DNA from: Trematomus loennbergii
Taxonomy: Eukaryota; Chordata; Actinopteri; Perciformes; Nototheniidae
DNA length: 64,000 nt
Direction: 5' to 3'
Assembly (NCBI GenBank): GCA_012861695.1
Contig: JAAOOA010000125.1
Location: 611,844-675,843 of the forward strand
Both the position numbers and the translations under genes were made by a program. Below are positions 59,061-64,000 of the stretch, piece after piece (position 1 is the first letter of the stretch; each line of letters starts with the position of its first letter). The notes under the pieces are model-generated. The model was not told where the DNA came from, did not search any database, and worked only from the letters and a program-made list of their open reading frames with translations.

Positions 59061-59749
59061 TCACACACGCACAGGTTTTTCTTCAGAATGGTTGATAGCA
59101 GAGAAAGAAATATGCGTGTGTGTGTGTGCGCACCTTTTTCATACCAGTGGAGGGAGAATTACATTTCAAAAATTAGAAGCAGCGATTGTTGATTAGAATG
59201 CAGGAGGAAGAGAGGAGGAGGAGGTGAAGAAAAATCTGAATATGATGCTCGTTCCTCTTCTTTAACATCTTGTGTTTCTTTACTGGGGATAGACGCTGAT
59301 GACCGACAGACAGAAATTCTCAAACCGAGCACACGTGAGTTCAAATGTTTTGACCGTTTTTTATTTTGCAGACTTACCTGTAGTAATGTAAGACATATCT
59401 TGAGGGATTTTTAACCTCATTTGTGTTTACACTGCTTGGAATAAAATGCCTGCAATCACTTATTTACTGGACGGAGTTCATTCATACATTAAAATATGGG
59501 GATCAACATTTAAAATACAGAATGTGACATTTCTTAAACTTCAAGGAAATTAGGTAATTACCACAACATTCATACTTTTCTAATTGAAATTATTTAGCTA
59601 ACTGTTCAATTAAAAACATTTTTAATATACACTCCCTAATATAAAGCCTGGTGGAAAAAAATACTCTTTAATAATATTACTTATTTACTAAAGTAGTCAA
59701 ATTGGAATATATTGTTAAAAAAATTACTGCAATTTACCTATGAAACATC
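59061..59749. other. Unannotated AT-rich sequence
   Basis: A short tg run near 59114-59128 and an aggagg-rich stretch at 59203-59226. No gene recognised. Confidence 0.4.
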
Positions 59750-60240
59750 AATCACTTTAAATGTAATTTTATTCAAATTACACATTCAACATTTCATTTT
59801 AATGGTTTGTGATTTGGCAACTTCCATATTTACTTTTTATAAACTGACACGTCCCCTTGCAATTAAGTTCCCTTAAAGCGTGCCGAGCCTCCATTAGAAA
59901 TATGAGGGTCATGAGTCTGAGTCCCCCTATTGCCACGTATTTCATCTGAATTGATTTATAAGAAAAAATCATTACGGAATGATTTTGTAACCACTGTGAT
60001 ACTGATATAACTAACGTCATATGTAAAACATAGAGGAGTAGAAACAGACTTGAATAATGGACAGCAGAGCATGTTGGGATGTGCATTAGATTAGCTCGGG
60101 GTGCCGAGAGGCTATGGAACACATTATAAATAAGGTCATGCCTCACGCAGGATCTCCGGTGAGCAGCCTCCTGGTGAATGTGTGATTATCCTAATCCCAC
60201 AGCTCCGCTACCCGATCGGGGGGGGGGGTACGAGAGATTC
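59750..60240. promoter_or_regulatory. Candidate conserved noncoding element
   Basis: Unique sequence including ccttgcaattaagttccc and cctccattagaaatatgagg. A 115-codon minus-strand frame overlaps but has no domain. A G run lies at 60220-60228. Confidence 0.32.
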
Positions 60241-60517
60241 AGATGGTGATACGCTGCCAAAGAGAGAAGCCGTGTCAAAAGAAAAGCTAAACTTTCACCC
60301 TGTCCTCCACACAGCAGACCACTGCAGATGAATCCGGACAGAGAAGAGATCTATCAGTACATTAACTATAAGTAAGGGAAGGGATGTTATTTTAAATGTT
60401 CAAGAGACAAATCTTAAAATCTTTGTGTTAAAGTAATCATATTTATCCTTGTATCACTAACAGTCACTACCCTAAAACCTACATTACAGTTAAGCGTATA
60501 TTTCAGATTCCCCTTCT

Positions 60518-62563
60518 TTTTTTTTCACTTACATTTTTATTGACATTTTTATAAACATACAAAACCACATATAGTTCAGTATACAATTGAATTAGAGACC
60601 CATTGAAAAAAGAAGAAAGTACAAATAAAAATAATAATAAAAACAAGCAAACAACAACAACAGTGACATGGAAGCTTTCTATCCTATTTTAATGCAACAT
60701 CATGGTCTGGTTCCAACTCTCAATTTGTGGTGTCGTTCATTTTTCTTTTATATTCAACCCATTTTTCCCATTTGGACTCAGATGTCCCTTCCTGGACCCT
60801 CAATATGTGTGTGAATCTCTCCATATCAAATATTTCCTGTACTACTCCCAGCCATTGCTCCTTCGTAGGTGGATCTGCTTTGTACCATGCTCTGGTCATT
60901 GTTTTCTTGCTGGCAGCCAGCAGCACCTTAATCAGGTATCTGTCCCCACCCTGTGTGTTTTCCTCTACCAGATTCCCCAAGTATAACACCAGGCCGGTCT
61001 TAGGAACCTCATAACCTAATATCCCCTTCAATACTCCCCACACTTCCTCCCAGTATCCCTTCATCTTTTGGCATTTAAAAAAAATGTGTGTGTGGTGTGC
61101 CCCCACCTCGCCGCATTGCCTCCAACATGCGTTCTGTTCCGGGGCATACCTCCCTTTCATCTTTGGGTTATGAAGTATTGACCCAGGAGTTGAATACTGC
61201 ACTCTACATACATTATACCATTCTTCCTCTGTCATAGCAATCCCGAGCTCTTTCTCCCACTTTTCTTTTGTATATAGAGTTGAATTCCCCCTACTCTCCA
61301 ACAGAGCTTGATATAGAGCTGAAATCACCCTGCCTTTCTTCCCTTCATATGCTTCAATCATGACCTTAATTACCCCATTTTGTTTAGTGGTTTTATCCAT
61401 TTGTATTTCTTTTATATAATAGTCTCTCACCTGTAAGTATGTCAAATGGTCACCCCTTTCCAGATCTCTTAGATATTGAAAACTCTGCATTTACCCTTTT
61501 CCCACCATCCTACATATTGCTGTGATGCCCCCTCGGGCCCATCGCTTAAAACCTGCATCTTCTTTTCCCGGCTGGAATTTATTATCATTTGTTATCCATC
61601 TCAAAATCTTTGTCTGTTTTCCTATTTTATCTCTTTATTACCGTGTTCCAAGTGTTTAAAGTGCATTTTGTGATTGGGTCTAATACGTTTTCCTGTGTCC
61701 TGAATAATTTTTTATCCCCTAGTAGTTTTTGAATCTGGTAGTTTTCCCCATTTGTTTCGATGTCCTTCCATTTAGCTACGTATTCCATATGACACCAGCA
61801 TGCCACTGTTCTGATTTGTGCTGCATAATAATAATCCTGGAAACTCGGCACTGCCAATCCTCCTCTCCCTTTGGGTAGCTGCAGTGTCGCAAGCCTATCC
61901 TGGGCCTTTCCCCCCCCAAATAAACCTTGAAATCCATTTATCCCATTCCTTAAATGGACTTTGTGGAATAGGTATAGGTAGCGATTGGTAGAGGTACAGT
62001 AGCCTAGGTAGTATATTCACTTTAATTATTTCAATCCTTGATCTAAGGTCTAAGGTCTGTATTGTCCACCTACATAAATCCCTCTTGATATTCTGATTGA
62101 TCTGCGTATAATTTGCATTGTATAATTTGTCTAACCCTTTTGTGATGTTAGCCCCTAAATATTTAATTGTATCCATGTCCCATCTAATTCTGTATTTCTC
62201 TTTGATCTCTGGTGCTGGTGTGTAGTTTAGTGCTAAAATCTGTGTCTTTGTCACGTTTAGTTTGTACCCTGAGTATTGTCCATATTCCTCCAGTAAATCC
62301 ATCAGTATCGGGAAGCCCACGTCTGGTTGCCCCATGTATGCTATCAAGTCATCCGCAAATAGTCCCAATTTGTGTTCTAAACCTCCTGCCTCAACGCCCT
62401 TTATATTCTGGTTCTGCCTAATTGCTTGGGCCAATGGTTCGATGAAGATATCAAAAAGTGTTGAGGAGAGACAGCAGCCCTGTCTAGTCGACCTCTCTAA
62501 TTTAATCCGATCCGTCAGACTACCGTTCACTTTCACTCTAGCTGTTGGTTCATGATACAATGA
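60518..62563 (-). mobile_element. 5'-truncated L1 LINE with 17-bp target duplication
   Basis: The perfect 17-bp duplication tttcagattccccttct lies at 60501-60517 and 62564-62580. A T run (60518 onward) at the left marks the poly(A) tail of a minus-strand insertion. Coding sequence fills nearly all of it: the end of the reverse transcriptase, the thumb and the C-terminal region of an L1-type ORF2. The 5' part (endonuclease and most of RT) was lost at insertion. The short intact duplication and few disabling changes suggest a fairly recent event. Confidence 0.93.
60720..62560 (-). pseudogene. L1 ORF2 C-terminal half (three lesions)
   Basis: 62560-61895 encodes RT motifs: [20 protein letters not shown] (motif B, with CC where PL is usual), then [15 protein letters not shown] (catalytic D-D), [10 protein letters not shown] and KYLGANITK. 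The frame is then lost in a G8 run (about 61912-61919); one base fewer restores ...[20 protein letters not shown] second single-base shift lies near 61636. A TAA sits just before the last 256-codon frame (61490-60720). That frame contains a cysteine-histidine cluster (NACWRQCGEVGAHHTHIFF followed by KC) typical of L1 ORF2 C-termini. Confidence 0.88.
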
Positions 62564-62599
62564 TTTCAGATTCCCCTTCTAAACACTGCCGGTGTAGAT

Positions 62600-62950
62600 T
62601 GTCCCGGTCAGAGCCGTCTCTCCTCCTCGCAGCAAACAGACAGGGTGAACAGAAATGCACCAAACATCGAGGTTTCAGCCCCTAAATTGTCTCTTCCCCC
62701 CCACCCGCTCAGTCTCTTCCACTTTAACGTGAAGCCTTTTTGGCTATTCAATCTGCATTGGTGACATCACCAGCACCGCAGGGGAGCCTCTCCTCTTACT
62801 TCTGATTGGATAATCTGCAAGCAAATAGTAGAGAAACACTCGGTCGCATGGTAATAAATAGAATATGCCAATCAAATTAAGAGTGGCGTGTCAGTTTGGA
62901 CAGTGAGGAAAGTGATCCGCTGTAGGTGCAGAGCGGCCAGTCCTCCTTCC
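62600..62950. promoter_or_regulatory. Candidate conserved noncoding element before the minisatellite
   Basis: The part 62720-62890 is unique, with ggctattcaatctgcattgg, tctgattggataatctgc and atgccaatcaaattaagag (CCAAT-like and homeodomain-like sites). No coding signal. Confidence 0.3.
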
Positions 62951-62952
62951 AG

Positions 62953-63859
62953 AGGTCAGACATTCAGAGACACGTTCAGAGACACGTTCAGAGACATTCA
63001 GAGACTTTCAGAGACATTCAGAGACACGTTCAGAGACACGTTCAGAGACACGTTCAGAGACATTCAGAGACACGTTCAGAGACATTCAGAGACACGTTCA
63101 GAGACACGTTCAGAGACATTCAGAGACACGTTCAGAGACATTCAGAGACACGTTCAGAGACACGTTCAGAGACACGTTCAGAGACATTCAGAGACACGTT
63201 CAGAGACATTCAGAGACATTCAGAGACACGTTCAGAGACACGTTCAGCGACATTCAGAGACACGTTCAGAGACACGTTCAGAGACACGTTCAGAGACATT
63301 CAGAGACATTCAGAGACTTCAGAGACATTCAGAGACACGTTCAGAGACACGTTCAGAGACACGTTCAGAGACATTCAGAGACACGTTCAGAGACATTCAG
63401 AGACACGTTCAGAGACACGTTCAGAGACACGTTCAGAGACATTCAGAGACATTCAGAGACACGTTCAGAGACATTCAGAGACACGTTCAGAGACACGTTC
63501 AGAGACATTCAGAGACACGTTCAGAGACACGTTCAGAGACACGTTCAGCGACATTCAGAGACCCGTTCAGAGACACGTTCAGAGACACGTTCAGAGACAT
63601 GTTCAGAGACATTCAGAGACTTTCAGAGACATTCAGAGACAACGTTCAGAGACCGTTCAGAGACACGTTCAGAGACATTCAGAGACACGTTCAGAGACAC
63701 GTTCAGAGACCGTTCAGAGACATTCAGAGACACTTCAGAGACATTCAGAGACACGTTCAGAGACACGTTCAGAGACACGTTCAGCGACATTCAGAGACAC
63801 GTTCAGAGACACGTTCAGAGACATTCAGAGACACGTTCAGAGACACGTTCAGAGACAGG
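62953..63859. repeat. 10/12-bp mixed-unit minisatellite
   Basis: Built from two interspersed units, acgttcagagac (12 bp) and attcagagac (10 bp), with rare variants (tttcagagac, a 9-bp ttcagagac, and acgttcagcgac near 63248, 63549 and 63784). Neither unit creates a stop in any plus-strand frame, so two overlapping frames of more than 320 codons run through it (RDTFRDTF..., QRHVQRHV..., ETRSETRS...). They shift frame at each 10-bp unit relative to the 12-bp units. They are not credible genes. Confidence 0.98.
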
Positions 63860-64000
63860 TCTGTGAGCAGGAAGCTGTGGAAGGAGCTGTGAGTATTCAA
63901 GAGAGCTGACCCCTAAGGTTTGCAAAGAAAACCTGAGGGTCAGAATATTATAATAAAGAAAGAAATACTCTCCACCTAGCCAACAATCACAAATGACACA
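63860..64000. other. Unannotated sequence at the window edge
   Basis: Unique flank of the minisatellite. Nothing recognisable in 140 bp. Confidence 0.4.

Noticed and set aside
62888..63909. Two overlapping open frames of 334 and 327 codons
   Set aside because: They are translations of the 10/12-bp minisatellite, whose units contain no stop in any plus frame. There is no start context, domain or codon bias.

Overview
The window looks like intergenic DNA from a ray-finned fish, most likely a percomorph teleost. The evidence is the repeat content: long CA/TG microsatellites, DIRS, Harbinger, hAT, TTAA-type MITEs, L2-like and L1 LINEs, and the 'acttgagtaaatgtac' MITE family, which I know from fish genomes. 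I find no host protein-coding gene that I can support. Almost every open reading frame longer than about 100 codons is either a simple-repeat translation or a decayed transposon gene.

Layout. 1-5860: mostly unique, AT-rich sequence with conserved-element-like blocks, an old repeat carrying two MITEs (3368-4600) and a TG microsatellite. 5862-8087: a three-level nest (a hAT-type MITE holding an LTR-derived insert, which holds another hAT). 8090-18435: unique sequence, CA repeats, MITE remnants, a reverse-strand LINE tail (12965-13715) and small minisatellites. 18440-20756: a DNA transposon with inverted arms, one of which is split by a reverse-strand LINE. 22497-23010: an L2-like LINE tail. 25457-26035: a fragment of repeat 'X' (my label). 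26036-31245 and 33896-37092: two scrambled, dead DIRS-like tyrosine-recombinase retroelements, separated by unique sequence and a piggyBac-like remnant. 37146-38850: a LINE fragment broken by another LINE and carrying a 33-bp in-frame coding minisatellite. 39637-39830: a tRNA-derived SINE.

40435-57235 is the most structured part. It is a head-to-tail array of a roughly 1.6-kb repeat (X), swollen to about 16.8 kb by later insertions. Unit 1 holds two TTAA-flanked elements and one unidentified 1.1-kb insert. Unit 2 holds two Harbinger-type elements in opposite orientation (46145-52729 and 52940-56207). The first of these contains a third Harbinger element (46192-49533), which itself contains a hAT (47999-48862). 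Target-site duplications, and unoccupied sites in the sister copies, support the order of events.

57345-64000: a MITE, microsatellites, more conserved-element-like blocks, a 5'-truncated L1 with a 17-bp target duplication (60518-62563), and a 0.9-kb minisatellite built from 10- and 12-bp units (62953-63859).

How it works together: there are no cooperating host genes here. The window reads as a transposon landing zone set among blocks that look like conserved regulatory DNA, as in gene deserts around developmental regulators. That last point is inferred from sequence texture only, because no alignment could be run.
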